Positions 1 through 18,100 of a DNA stretch of 64,000 nucleotides are shown here, piece by piece. This DNA comes from Lepisosteus oculatus (Eukaryota; Chordata; Actinopteri; Semionotiformes; Lepisosteidae). Below the pieces are notes generated by a model. The model was not told where the DNA came from. It worked only from the letters and a program-made list of their open reading frames with translations, and did no database searches. Location: contig NC_090697.1 in NCBI RefSeq assembly GCF_040954835.1, positions 43,336,788-43,400,787 of the forward strand, written 5' to 3'. Each line of letters opens with the position of its first letter. The first letter of the stretch is position 1. The translations under genes were made by a program, and so were the position numbers.

Positions 1-2516
1 TGTCTCCTGTAGATCGTCTTTATATTCTTGTAAAGAATGTAAACTTTGTGTGAAATTTGTTAGGAATTTCGATTCTTCTGTGGTCTACTTCTCATAAACA
101 TCTATGCATTTTATTATATAGACAACCTACTTCTTCTGTTTCTATCTTCTTTTCCATGTCAAGACCTTCTTTGTTCTCTGAAGAAGTTCAGTCTACGTAA
201 TAAAATGCACAGAGTTTTGAGTTGATACACACCCAGGACAATTTGTGTTCCAATATATCTTACCACAGTCACTGTCTGGCTGACAGATGACTGAGTCAAT
301 GCAATGCTGTAAAAATGGCAAGCGAGAATACTGCTTTCTGCGTAGTCAGTCAGGAGCTGGCTCTGTGATGGTAGCAGTATTATGGGTATGAAGTACAACA
401 AGCCTAATTTGCTTGTCTATTCATACACTTTACTACACCTCCAAAGCTAAGTAGTGTGAAAGGAACATGTAATGAAGGGATATTTTCTAAATGTACTCCT
501 TCAGAGTATTTTTTAAGCAAAAAAGTTTCTTCCTTTTGCTGAAGACATTGTATGACAGGAATAATGCACTCCAGTGCATGCACTGTGCTCAGTAATGTCA
601 TATCAAAGAAGCTGGAGAGCAGAACAAACCCTAAGACATCTTCTGCCCATTTTTAAATCACCCATTTGTGTGTTTATCACTTCACTTGGACATCATATTA
701 CATTCACTCTTCACCTAGAGATGGTCTCCTTTCTCTATGCTCAGCTGTGCTGCTACTCTACCAACATCCACTTTGCCTAAATGAAAACTGTTTTCTAGCA
801 CTGTCTCCAAAGCCAACCAACCACAAACAGTGAGCTTCATCTGGAATCAGCTTTTCAAAGACTCCACTCATTTGGCTCAACCCTGTCTTTGACCAGGAAT
901 CTCAACCCCCAAGTCTTCTACTTCTGTTGAATCTAATCTGCTCTCCAAACGCCAGCAACTTGTGCTTCAACTCCACTGCTTGGTCCCCAGGCCCCCCTCT
1001 GCTCCACCAACCCATGCCCTCAGGCCACCCCCAAGCCAGCCATACCAGTATGATCACAGATCCACCACACCTCAGCTCCATCACCCACCTGTGCCCTCAA
1101 GATGGCAGCCTACAGATGGATTAAATCACAGAACTTTAAGTCTTTTGACTAGGTGGTTTTTGTTTCAAAAGATCTTTTTTTATATATTATCCCATTTGCT
1201 GCTAGAATTTCACTTTTGGTTGTGTTTCGTAACATCCTCTCTGAAAAAATATTCTTCTGGACACTAAATACCATAATATGGGTTTGGACCTTTCTGCAGG
1301 GCTGCTTTTTTGTGTGTTCCTGGACAATGTCACTTCTTCCTTTCGATCCTTTGATTTTTTCTGTCACTGAGAACTCTGGACTGTTTTCATTTCTATTTCC
1401 TGAGTTACTTAAGCAGTACTAAGGGCTTCCCCATTAAGATCCCTGAAGAAGTGAAGCTTGAATTTAAACAACCCTGAAAGAATTTGAAACAAGTGTAATC
1501 TCCTAAGCATCAGTCACATTGTAGTGCAAGTAAAAAAAAATAATATATTTTTGTGAATATATCTATGCATATATGTGCACAACTATGTGTTTTTTTTATA
1601 TATTGTTGTTTCAGTATGGGAATGTTCTTGATCTCACATACATTCACTTTTTTAAAGCATACCCCTTTTAATTAAATTAATTAAAGGAATCATTTATTCT
1701 TTAGGCTCCCTGAAATATTTCTGGAAGACAAGGCCGTAATTCCTAAAAAAAAAAAGAGTTTCCATAGTGAAAAAGAAAAGCAAAACAAAGGAAATCTGTC
1801 TTTTCTTTTCAGGGTATTTTGAAGTTAAATTGAACATAGAGAGTGGGTGTCTGAATATCTTTGACTCAGTATTTTGAAAATTATACAGTGTTATTTTCAA
1901 ATATTGGTGCTGATGCGGTCATTTCTTATATTTTAATTAAAGGGGTTATGATTAAGGTATAATCAACTTTACACAGTAAAATGAAAGAGTTTTTTGTTGA
2001 CAAATGACAAATATGACTTTTGAATATAATGGTCCAAATTCTGCTATACTGCAGAGTTTTCTACAATTTGCATTAAAAATGCTACTGTAACTGCTACACA
2101 GCTGCCATTACCACTACAAACTATGAAAGTAAGTACGAAGACTCAATAATTCTTTATTGTATCTCAGACTTTTCCAAGTACTCAGACACTTAAAAACAAA
2201 CAATATTTCTGTTAAATATTAAATTGAGGGCTGGACATCATGAGTATGCATGCTTTCCTTTCATTACCAATGTGAATCATTTAAATAAATGTATTTAAAT
2301 TACTTTGTTGTAGAATCTATTTGAGTTTGAAATTGATTTAGGACAGTCAAACTCAAGAAACACTAGTTCATTTTCTTGTTTCATCTGCTCCACAACATTC
2401 TGCAACTCATTTCTTAAGTATATTGCCCTCCAGTGGCCAATACATATTAGTGAAACCTGTCCTGTTCAATTTATTGTCTGGTTTTCACTGGCTGCCATAT
2501 TGTTAGGATCCAAGGG
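1..2516. other. Intergenic, no gene seen
   Basis: AT-rich sequence with short scattered open frames only. None shows a recognisable domain, splice-flanked exon or codon pattern. A few poly-T and poly-A runs are present near 1540-1760. Confidence 0.6.
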
Positions 2517-2761
2517 GTGTTGTTTCCAGTTAGCATCTTGACACACACCCTAACACCAAGGCAACCTTTCCCAGAAGCCAATTAACCTACCAGCATATTT
2601 TTGGACTGTGGGAGGAAACCAGAGCACCTGAGGGAAACCTAATGGAACACAGAGAGAATATATAACCTCCTTGCAGATAGCTCCCCATGTCCAGAATTGA
2701 ATCCAGGACCCAGTGTGGTGAGGCAGAAATGCTAACCAATGCTGCACTGTGCTGCTGCCAC
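2517..2761 (-). repeat. V-SINE-type tRNA-derived SINE, minus strand
   Basis: Read on the minus strand, this has the usual fish V-SINE order. A tRNA-like head with a B-box-like part comes first. Then comes the conserved middle (GTTTCCTCCCACAGTCC and CTGGTAGGTTAATTGGCTTC type sequence), then a tail. It is diverged from the canonical form, so it is an old copy. The family name rests on remembered consensus, not a search. Confidence 0.6.
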
Positions 2762-5700
2762 TTATGTTTCAATATCTACAATATTAATGTCTTAAATTCA
2801 GAGTTGACATTATAGTATATATTATACTGTTTTATAATAATAACAATGGCTGGGAGAAAATGACGCCAGGTCAATAATATTCAGGTAGCTCTACAAATGG
2901 GGTTTGCGTGGAACTGAAAAAAGTCCTGTATGTGGTTTTTCAGCAAAGCACCTACAGTATGTAATACTGCAGACATGTGGTAATAGATTTTGTGGTCAGA
3001 CAAGACAAATATGGAACGTTTTGGTCTAAATGCAAAATGTTATATCTGATGCAAACCCAACATAGTGCTCCATTCACTCAACACCATCCCCACTGTCAGG
3101 CATAGTGGCAGCAGTGTTACAGTATGTTATCAGCAGGGACTCAAAAGCCTGTCAAGAAAGCCAATCGGAAAGGTCGCAAACGAGTAAAGTTCTGACAAAT
3201 CACAGAGGAAAACATGCTTCAGCCCGTAATCTGAGTGTTGTAGTTGATCTAACATTAGCGTATTATTGGACTTTTTGTCATATAAGGTCATTTTCCTTCC
3301 CAACTCTATTTTGTCACCATTACGAAACCTAAAAAGGTCAATGCACCTTTTTCACACTCTACACATGCACTGAAATTCATCACCATTATTTTAAGCAGAT
3401 TATCTTGCTTGACATCTGTCCCGATTTGCGTTGATTGCTTGTCTCAGTGCTTCTGATAACGCATGGCAGTGTTTGTCATTGCCTAACTCTGACTTTCTGC
3501 ATTTAGGGCTGTGGTTAGAGGTCAGCCAAAGTGATTTCCTGTGAAAAGAAGCTTTTTTGATTCCATTTGAAATCATCGTATCCTCTCTTGATTTGCATAT
3601 TTTTGTGTGGGTCAATCTCAAAGAACAAATGTAATTTTTGAAAACACTAAGAACATAATATTGAAAGAATCAAATCTGATAAATATATATATAATGCATT
3701 TTTTAATCCTTTCCATGACTAGTCAAATAAGTGAGTTTTGGTCACATTAAGATTTTTTACTTCCTGATGTACTAGCTGTTTTGTGTTGGTTATTCAGATT
3801 AAAGCAAATAATATTGTCGAGCTCTGGATACATAGCATGGAAAAGGAGACCAACAGTCATTTAAAAATGTTTTAATAATAACAGAAATAGTGCCTATACA
3901 TTGCTTGACCAATTGCTAAAGCCTGCAAGCCTGCTGCAGCAAACACTGTACACTGAAATTCTTACTCCAGTGGGTGTAATATTATTTGAGAGAACTACAA
4001 ATATTTTAAACAAAGCATGCAACGTTCATTTAAAAAATATGCATACACATAGGTTTTTACATGTTCAGCAACGGTTACAACCATTGTGTTTAATATTGTC
4101 ATTACTGTTGTCATTACTAAATCTAGGGGAAAAAAGTTTGAAACCAAATACGTTTCCAAGAGACTTGCAATCAGAGGTTTACTCAGAATAAAAAACATCA
4201 TTTAAAACAGGAAAACAAAATCGATTTCATACAAAAAATACTGAAAATTGACACCCTCAATTTCTTCTTCATATTGTCGTTTCAAGGACAATCAGAAAAA
4301 GTAGCTCATGCTAATTTGGATACAGCAGTGTTCCTCTGTAGGCAGCAGGTTGTTTATCAGTATGACTAAGCTTTGAGGAGGCAGTGTCTCTTGACGCCTA
4401 CGTAGATCTTATTTCTTTCAAGTCTCATGCATGTTTTGCAGCCTTCAATGCTCACTGCCATACTCATTTTATGAGTGTCAAAGTGTCTGCTGTGCACTTT
4501 GTTTTACTACATATCATGTGACTTACAGGAAAGACAGAAACATGACCCTAAACATTTTTGCACATTTAGACTCACTTTAACCGGAGGCTAGAAAGGATTA
4601 GAACTCTAAAATACTTCAAGTATTGCCAGAAAAGAAAAAAGGTATTTTGAGTTCATAAAACTTTCACAAATACATATGACCCATGATATATACTGTAAAT
4701 AAGATAAGTAATTATACAATATATGGTTTTGTCCTAAAATTGGGTATCTATTGCTGAAAGCAATCAAAACTTTTTAGCCTTTTTGCTTTTTTTCACGTGG
4801 CAATATTGTGTTGTTTATAAACAGAAGCTCAGCCAAATTCAAATCTCACACTCTGAGAACCCCTTTGTGTTCTGTTTCTCACATTTAGTGTCTGGCTCAT
4901 CATAGGCAGTCATTTTACACATTTGGTGTTGCTAGACCTTATATTAGACCTTACTTATACAGTGTAATGTCTTCACTGTTCCTGCATATCTCCTACGCTC
5001 CTCCCTCTACTGCCATCACAACAACTCTGCTTGTTTAGTGGCTTTACTAGACTTTTCCTAACCAGACACAGCAATCTGACCATACAGTAATTTACTTGGT
5101 CCAAGCCAGTACAGCTACTGCTCCTTGCTTCTCCATGAACAAACCCACTCTCGAATTTCCCCACACTCAAGACAACCGGCACCCTGTGTTTGACATGTCC
5201 TCTGCTGTTTGATGTCCTTCACCTCCTTGGAGCTCCGGAACAAAAGTGACCACTCCCTCCCCCTTCCCTCTCTCTAGCCCTTCAGCTGTCCCACTTTTCC
5301 CCAATCTCTCCCCTTCCTCTCTTCTCCTTAATGGATCCACCCATCTCCTGTCCTTTATTCTAAAATGAATTTTAGATAGAATAAAAAGTCTGTGAAAAAA
5401 AGAAGAATCTCAGCAATGCTTTCCTTGAGCCAAGCACGTTAAGAGTGAAAATCTGCCTGTTAAATAATAAACTTGTAAGAATGACCACATCTGTCACCTT
5501 ACTATAAATGAAAACTCCTAATGCTATTGCTTGTATGGTGAGGGATTAGATCACCTTGAAATGTTTTGTTCATCTTGGCCACAAGCCAAGCCTGGCTGCT
5601 TTAACACAATTGTCTGAAATTCTGCTCTGATATAGTGTGAGCTATTAAACCTTTTCGTTCATTTAACCTATGCTACGCATTTTGTCTCTTCGACTCCACC

Positions 5701-8700
5701 ATCTGTTCTCACCATAATTGCCTCCTCAGTCTCTTTGTACCACTATAATAACCTGGATACCAACATTATAGTGATTCAAGGAGATAAAGAAAATGTTTGT
5801 AGCTCCCCAGCCTTGAGATTTTGTTTTCTCTATTGCATTTTGCAAACTGTATCCTATCGTCAAAGCCTTTATCCTTTCTTGGGGTTCCTTTTGAATCCAA
5901 AAATATGTCCTATCAACCAGTCATATGCTGTATCTGTGGTACACATTAAAGAAAGGTACTTTAAACCACTATTTATTGCAAACATTCCAGGTGTCTCACT
6001 TGGGTCTTTATTTGTAACCAATTGAATGAATTGGTTCCATGTAGAGTATACATTTTAGTTCTTAGGTTAGTGCTCTAGACATGATGAAGAAACGACATGT
6101 CTTTGAAATTGAATGGAAAAGAATATGACAGAAGAAAAATATTGAGAATATTGGGAAGCTGATAGGCTTTGTGAAGCTACTGGATTAGATAGTTAGCTAT
6201 TACCACTCTGAGAAGCGAGATGGGTTGGATATTATTCTGCTACTACACTAATCCAAAATCATCAGACCCAACAGTTGTGGATCTACAGAATGAGACCAGT
6301 AGTCAACCTTAAGGTCAGCTTGAAGGGGTTTTCTTCAGGTCCAGGATTTCAGGACCCTGGCCTGAACTGTCCACAGACTAAGTATTTGGAAAAATATGTA
6401 TAGTCATGTACATACCTGTGATTATTTACCCCAGGCTAGAGTACATATTCTGCAGTTGGATGCTGGCAAACATCCTTCCTGTTTTACAGTGTTAATCCAT
6501 GCCCCTCTCTTTTGTACTCTTCAGAAACAAGAAAACCAGATTGATATTGTATTTGTTCTGAGTTGCACTGAAAAAGTTGGCACAGGAACAACATTCCAGT
6601 TTAGGCGACACAGGAGCTGACAATTAAGTATTTTGTCAATATCTTACAAAACTGGGTGATTGGCCTGGTAAGTAATCAGGCATAGAATGCATTGTGAAGC
6701 CATATGAGAGCCCTGCAGCGAGGTTGTACTTGTTAAGTTCTTCAGTTGAAATCTACACATGACAGCTGAACACAATTTATCAAGGGAGTGTGAATGTGTT
6801 AGTGGCCTTCAAAAGAAAATGATCAAATGTGAAAGCAGACAAAGAGTTTATATATTGAGCGGCTGTTGGCTGACTGATAGCGTGCTGGGGACTGTCCCAT
6901 GTCTTCTTTCATGACAATTTCGAGGCAAAGTTGTGGGAACCGCACAGCTCGTTTTCATTGTCTGTGCTTCACATTCATATCTGAGCAGGTCCACATCAGG
7001 AAATGTAACGTATATAAGTGAGAGGTATTTGCAGCTTCAGAGTTCCTGCTATAGCTGTGTTTTCAGATGATCCAAAAGGGGTGTCAAATGATTTTGCCAC
7101 ATTACTGAAAGCAAACAAGTTGGGGTTTTTTTTACAGGGAAAGTCCCATTCTATTTTTCTTGTGTTTTGCAATTATAGAATGGACGGAAGACAGAATATG
7201 CGGTGTGACGTCACGTTGGTAAAAGGGCTTGGCTTACTGTCAGCGGGTTACTGCTCAAAGGTTACAACTGCGTCTTCTGGAAGGAAAGCAAGCCATTCTG
7301 AATTCCCCGTGTCAACCGCTATGTGGACACACAGGCCCTGTGTTTGATGATTTGTAAGTCTTGCCCAGCAACTCAGTTTAGCCGGCTGTCTCAGGCCCCA
7401 GATGGGTGGTTTACTTTGTGCTGAGTCACATGTTAGAGAAGCCCACTGCTTTTTAAACATAATATGGCCAGACAGCATACTGCTCTTTTAAGGAGTAGTT
7501 GGACAGATGAAGGGGAACTTTTTTTGGGAAAGAACAGAGTGAACTGACTAGGGTCCAGATTCCATCCCAACTGTGCAAAACAGGCATATCTATATACAGT
7601 AATTAAATCGATCGTAGTACAAAGCAACACTGATTGTATTTTTTTCAGTGGTAGCTGAACCAGAACACCAGAGATATACAGAAGACATGTTTTAATAAAT
7701 ACATCTCACTTGTTTGCAAAGCATTCATACTGAATGAAATATTGTAATTTAACAATTCAAAAAGGCTCTCTCCCATTAGTAATGCAGTGCACTGGTGGCC
7801 CAAGACCATAAGGTTATGAATTTCACAGAATCCATGGACAGAATACTTGAAATCAATGTAGCTTGTATTATCTAAAGACAGTTTGATTTGAACAATCCAT
7901 ACCTCTAGATCTGCAAACTACATCTCTACAGAATATGCTTGTGTGTGCTGATGTATATCTGTTTTACTGTTTATTATGCGGTATATATTTTTTAAATTAA
8001 CGTGGAGATGAAAAAACCTCTCTGAAGAGATAAAAGTACAAAAATTACAAAATGTAGCCAATAATTTTAATACATGATGTTTTACATGATCACTTCAGTG
8101 CTGCTGCTTTTGGGAATTATACATTTGGTTATTCACTGCTCAGCTTGTACTGGCAGCCTGTGATCTACACTAATATACAGTACACTACAACACACTGTGT
8201 GTGTGCTGCCACATACTGGAGTACGAAGAACTGCAAGTCTTCAATACACTGTATATACTTATACAATATACAGAAACATAAACCATCAAATATTCTCTTC
8301 ATTCTTAGTTCTAAGTAGCTCAGGTTAGTTAATGTGTAATGCCCCAATGAGACAAGAACAGTTTCAGCAGCAACAGTAGTTATATCAATGTTTACATCCA
8401 CAGAAAAAGACATCTTCAGAAAGGTTGTTCACTAATTGCCCACTCTTGCTTACAACAGCTCAGTCCATTTCAAAGGTAATGATTTGATAATGTGAAAAAA
8501 AGCCATTTTCTGAGAGCACAATACTGAAGCATGAGGTGTACAATACACCAGGTTACATGATTGTACAATTTGAGAACATTTGTCTATGAGGAAATGTCTG
8601 ATGTTGTATTGGAAGTGTATTTTCAGGTGCTGAGGCAAGTATGCTTTTTAAACAAGTGTGTTTCTCATTTTTTTTTTAAACTACATTCCGTGTTCATTAC

Positions 8701-9969
8701 CACCAAATTTAGTGGAGCTTTAAACTCAGTGCAGTTTTCTGAGCTCTGCTTCTTTAGGAGTTAAAAAATGTTACTACTGTTAACCACTGTTAGCTCATTC
8801 TCCAATTATTCCACCTACACTGTATGCCGACTCCCAAAAAAACAATGTTTTTTCATTACTTAATTTTTTGTCACTACTGTTGACTCATCAATTCATAGAA
8901 TATTCCTCCAGAAGACTGGGGGATTATGAAGGTGTTTTTCAGCAAACATGACATGAGCATCAAATGCTCTTCTTGGCAAACTGGTTTTCACCGTGCCACT
9001 CTCCCATGAATTCCATTTTTACCCACTCTTTCCGAGTCTAGTGGAGTCATGAACACTGACTCTAGCCAGGGCAAAAGATCTTAAGAAATGGTCTACATAA
9101 CTTTTTCCAGACAAATATGTATCAATGACTTTCTTCAGAGGACTTTGGGAGTATCTTTAAAGCAGGGTATGCATCTAGATTCTGTATGGTGAGTACTTTA
9201 CTGTGAGGAGAACCAAAGTTGAGTGTTTTACATGAAGCAGGACTGGCCCAAATAAGCCCCAATTGTTTAATGAAGTACTCTCACAGCTGGCCCTTGTTAT
9301 CCCTTTACTTCTGAAGGCACCGTCTTAAGAGTTAACAATTCTTTGGGAATTGTTTTTACACATTACTGACCAGCCAAGGTCTCTCACATAGTAACTCATA
9401 TATCCTATGCTCAATTTAGCAACATGAAAGGAACAGGATTCTTGGTTAACTACCCAACTCTGACCTTGTGTACACCTTATAGGGCAACAAATTATGACTG
9501 TCCAATCAAAAATGTTCTTGCACTCTAATGCTGCTTATCTTTACGAAAAGCCTGTTCGGTGTGAAAAATTAAGAGACAAGGTTAACCTGTTAACTTCATC
9601 TGTCCTTTATTGCAATAAGGAAATCACAACTTGATTCATCAGAACCATGTGTGGTTTTCTTTGTGGAGTATCACTTTTTCACAAAGGGCATTAGATGTCT
9701 TTATTAAATACATTAAACAAGCATGAAACTTTGGTGATTTATTCACACAGGCTCCCCATATAATCACTCTGGCCCCATGAACTGCATCAACTATGGAATA
9801 GAGCATTTTCTAACATTATTAATCAAGTTACAATTTATGGGCATCTTCAACACACTGCATCTGCAAGGCCAAAGCTGGATGGAAAACGGCACAATGCATC
9901 CTACAAGATATGAAACACATGCTCTCTCCTGTCGAGAAAAATACTGTTTTATAGACAAAAAGCTGCAAC
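2762..9969. other. Intergenic, downstream of hsp90ab1
   Basis: About 7 kb without a coding exon I can support. Open frames are all short and unconserved in appearance. A pyrimidine-rich stretch lies near 5190-5350. I see no tRNA, rRNA or clear transposon in it. Confidence 0.5.
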
Positions 9970-10427
9970 ACACAAAAGATGAGGTGTTAAATTTTTATTT
10001 ATGTTCGCATGAAAAATGGAATGGAGATATTTACTCAGCAGACAAACATTTGAACAGCTGCTTCCCACAGAGCAGGCTGCAGAGATGCACTCCTCACCCG
10101 GACTCGGAAAGAATACAAAGAAAAGCAGTTCCCCCACTTTTATACATCTGGATGTACCAGTCCCTTACTCCTCCAATGTCATCTCAAGTTACTTTCGACC
10201 ACCAAGTGTTGCCAGCTGCTAACTAGGCCTTGCAAAAAAAAAAAACACACTAAAACCTTGAAAGAAGGCACAAAACAGAGGGCAACACTGGGCGATTGTT
10301 ACAGTATCTATTGTATAAATTGTTTTAGAACTTTCTGGTGGTGACCAGATTGTCCATACACTGGGCTGGGGGGGACAGGACTTAGACAATCTGAAACGGA
10401 GGTAAAAGAAAGGCTTCGAAGAAGTCT
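9970..10427 (-). other. hsp90ab1: hsp90ab1 3' UTR with poly(A) signal
   Basis: This follows the hsp90ab1 stop codon (complement of 10428-10430). An AATAAA on the minus strand lies at 9994-9999, giving a 3' UTR of roughly 430-460 bases, similar in scale to other vertebrate HSP90-beta genes. The exact cleavage site cannot be seen. Confidence 0.6.
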
Positions 10428-16324
<5,897 letters not shown>

Positions 16325-17214
16325 CTAAAAAATAAAAAGTAAAAAAAAGAATGATGAGAAACACTCACTTATTTTTACACAAATACATACAGGGGTTAAG
16401 GAACAGCGGAGACTAAATAAAGGGCCCTGTTCAGCCACCCTGGAGTGCAGCACCCAACTGGGTGACATACAGCGGCCTGCAGCCCCACTACACAGCAGAT
16501 TAAGTACAGAACATTTTCCAGTGTGGAATTCAGACAGGATATCAGGGTTAACAAGGCACCTTGGGACTACAGGGTGTGCCAACATCACATAAGACACTGA
16601 TGGGAAAGGGATCACCAAGAAAGGGTATTTGTGCAGCCCTGAGCAGTAACTGACAACCGCTTTGACTTGCCTATCCCTGGATTACATACAGCACGTCTTG
16701 ATTTTGTACTCTGGAAGATTAAGGAAAATTCTATTGTTTAACAATAAATCAACTACATTTTTCAAATGTAAATTTTGACCAGCAGCAAACTACTCCAACA
16801 ACTGAGCTTCACACAATAAGCCATTAAATAAAGCAAACCTAAATCCAAAGATAACTGCTTATAAATGAGCTATTGTGAATACATGAGACACCTTAACTGA
16901 ACCTCAACCAAAAACAGACTCGCGAGTCTCGGGGTAAAATGAAACCTTTCTTTGAATTTCGAGCTGCGTTATCGAGTACAGCAAGAGAAAAATGAACAGT
17001 GTGGCGCAATGCAGCATTCTCCAGCCTTCACCTGCAGTGTGCCAGCTTTTGGCAGCACAGTGGCACCCAATCATAGCTGGGAATGCAAGTTAAACATACC
17101 TCCTAAGCAACAAAGGAGCGAAGATCGTGTTAAAAATAGCACGATCTTCAACGGTAATTTAAAGAAAGGGAAGGGACAGACTCCATTTTATTTTCCGCAC
17201 AATCATTCAATACA

Positions 17215-17275
17215 TTCGAGACGGAAGTGACGCCGGAGCCGAACAATATGGCGGCACCTGCTATGCAGTTTAACG
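17215..17275. promoter_or_regulatory. CpG-dense ETS/CRE/YY1-like patch in intron 1
   Basis: In an AT-rich region, this stretch holds ACGGAAGTGACGCCGGAGC followed by CAATATGGCGGCACC. These resemble an ETS site (CGGAAGT), a CRE half-site (TGACG) and a YY1 site (AAnATGGCGGC) in tight order, as in TATA-less housekeeping promoters. It could be an internal enhancer or a second promoter. Confidence 0.35.
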
Positions 17276-17692
17276 TAGAACACGTGGGTTTAACCTTCTA
17301 ACAAGAATAAATAATAACTATGCTGCAAGTGAAAGAATAGCACATCTTTTTCACTTCGGCTTATCTAAAAAAAAACATAACGCTATCCAGTCGATTACAC
17401 ATTTTTTACTGCTTATGTCCACGGATAAATCGTTCACATACAGGAAGACAAAGCGTGATACAGCATGTTATTCACGTCAGAGCTAGCGATGTACTTATTT
17501 CATGGAACAAACCGGGAACGTCTGTAAGTTTTAGATCTCTTACAGCAAACTAATGTCAATCGGAGGTGCTGGAAATGTATCTATAGAATTAAATAGTTAA
17601 TCATCACGATTCCATCAGAAACCATTGTACTAAACAACGTTTTAGACGCATATCTACCTTTGAGAGAAATTTACTCTGATCACTAATAAGCT

Positions 17693-17716
17693 GGAACATT
17701 CCCAGCTTCGGGGAAC
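17693..17716. promoter_or_regulatory. Heat-shock-element-like cluster in intron 1
   Basis: GGAACATTCC at 17693-17702 is a clean inverted GAA/TTC pair. It is followed by CTTCGGGGAAC, with a TTC at 17707-17709 and a GAA at 17713-17715. HSF1 binds arrays of alternating GAA/TTC units, and HSP90-beta genes are known to use elements in intron 1. The spacing of the third and fourth units is imperfect. Confidence 0.45.
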
Positions 17717-17913
17717 TAGATATTTCTTTTCTCCCATGTTTTATGTTTCTTCTCATTCAATCCAGCGATCAGGAGGCAGCCTTGTACCTTGGACCACTCT
17801 TTCGAAACCTCATCTCTCATCAATGTACGTTTTTTTTTTACAAAATTATTATGCTCACCTATAAATACCACATATAACACTCATAAAGGGGAAAGAAACG
17901 TACCTTTAACGTT

Positions 17914-17990
17914 TTAGCTGTTGTTCTTTTCTTGAAATAAATGCAACCACACAGGCTGATCCCCAAGCACTCTGACGCTGAGAAACTGAA
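17914..17990 (-). other. hsp90ab1: hsp90ab1 non-coding exon 1 (predicted)
   Basis: On the minus strand a good donor (AAAG|GTACGT, with the GT at 17913-17912) follows a short untranslated stretch. The acceptor at 16325-16326 lies directly before the ATG. This gives a 1.59-kb intron 1. HSP90-beta genes in vertebrates have a non-coding first exon, so the layout fits. The 5' end is estimated from the TATA box and could be off by tens of bases. Confidence 0.6.
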
Positions 17991-18100
17991 AGGGATTTCC
18001 TTTTAAAAGACAGTATCTTTATACCCTCTGCGCTTGCCGATGTATCCATCCGCGTAAACAAGCGCTATTTCCCTGTTCTTGCAGCCTCCCAATGAGAAAC
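17990..18100 (-). promoter_or_regulatory. hsp90ab1: hsp90ab1 core promoter with TATA box
   Basis: Minus-strand GGTATAAAGA has its TATAAA at 18023-18018, about 30 bases upstream of the predicted exon 1 start. An ATTGG (inverted CCAAT) lies further upstream near 18090. A looser TTC/GAA cluster is also present (CATTCCAGTTTCTC on the minus strand). Motif-based, no expression data. Confidence 0.55.

Noticed and set aside
574-1422. Overlapping short frames in 0.5-1.4 kb as exons
   Set aside because: No splice-bounded conserved exon or domain. Composition is typical of intergenic sequence.
9777-10226. 149-codon plus-strand open frame
   Set aside because: It lies antisense to the hsp90ab1 3' UTR, has no recognisable domain and no codon signal.
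17249-17299. ATGGCGGCACC... short plus-strand frame in intron 1, as a new gene start
   Set aside because: Only 16 codons before a stop, no good donor and no following exon. The ATG is better explained as part of a YY1-like site.
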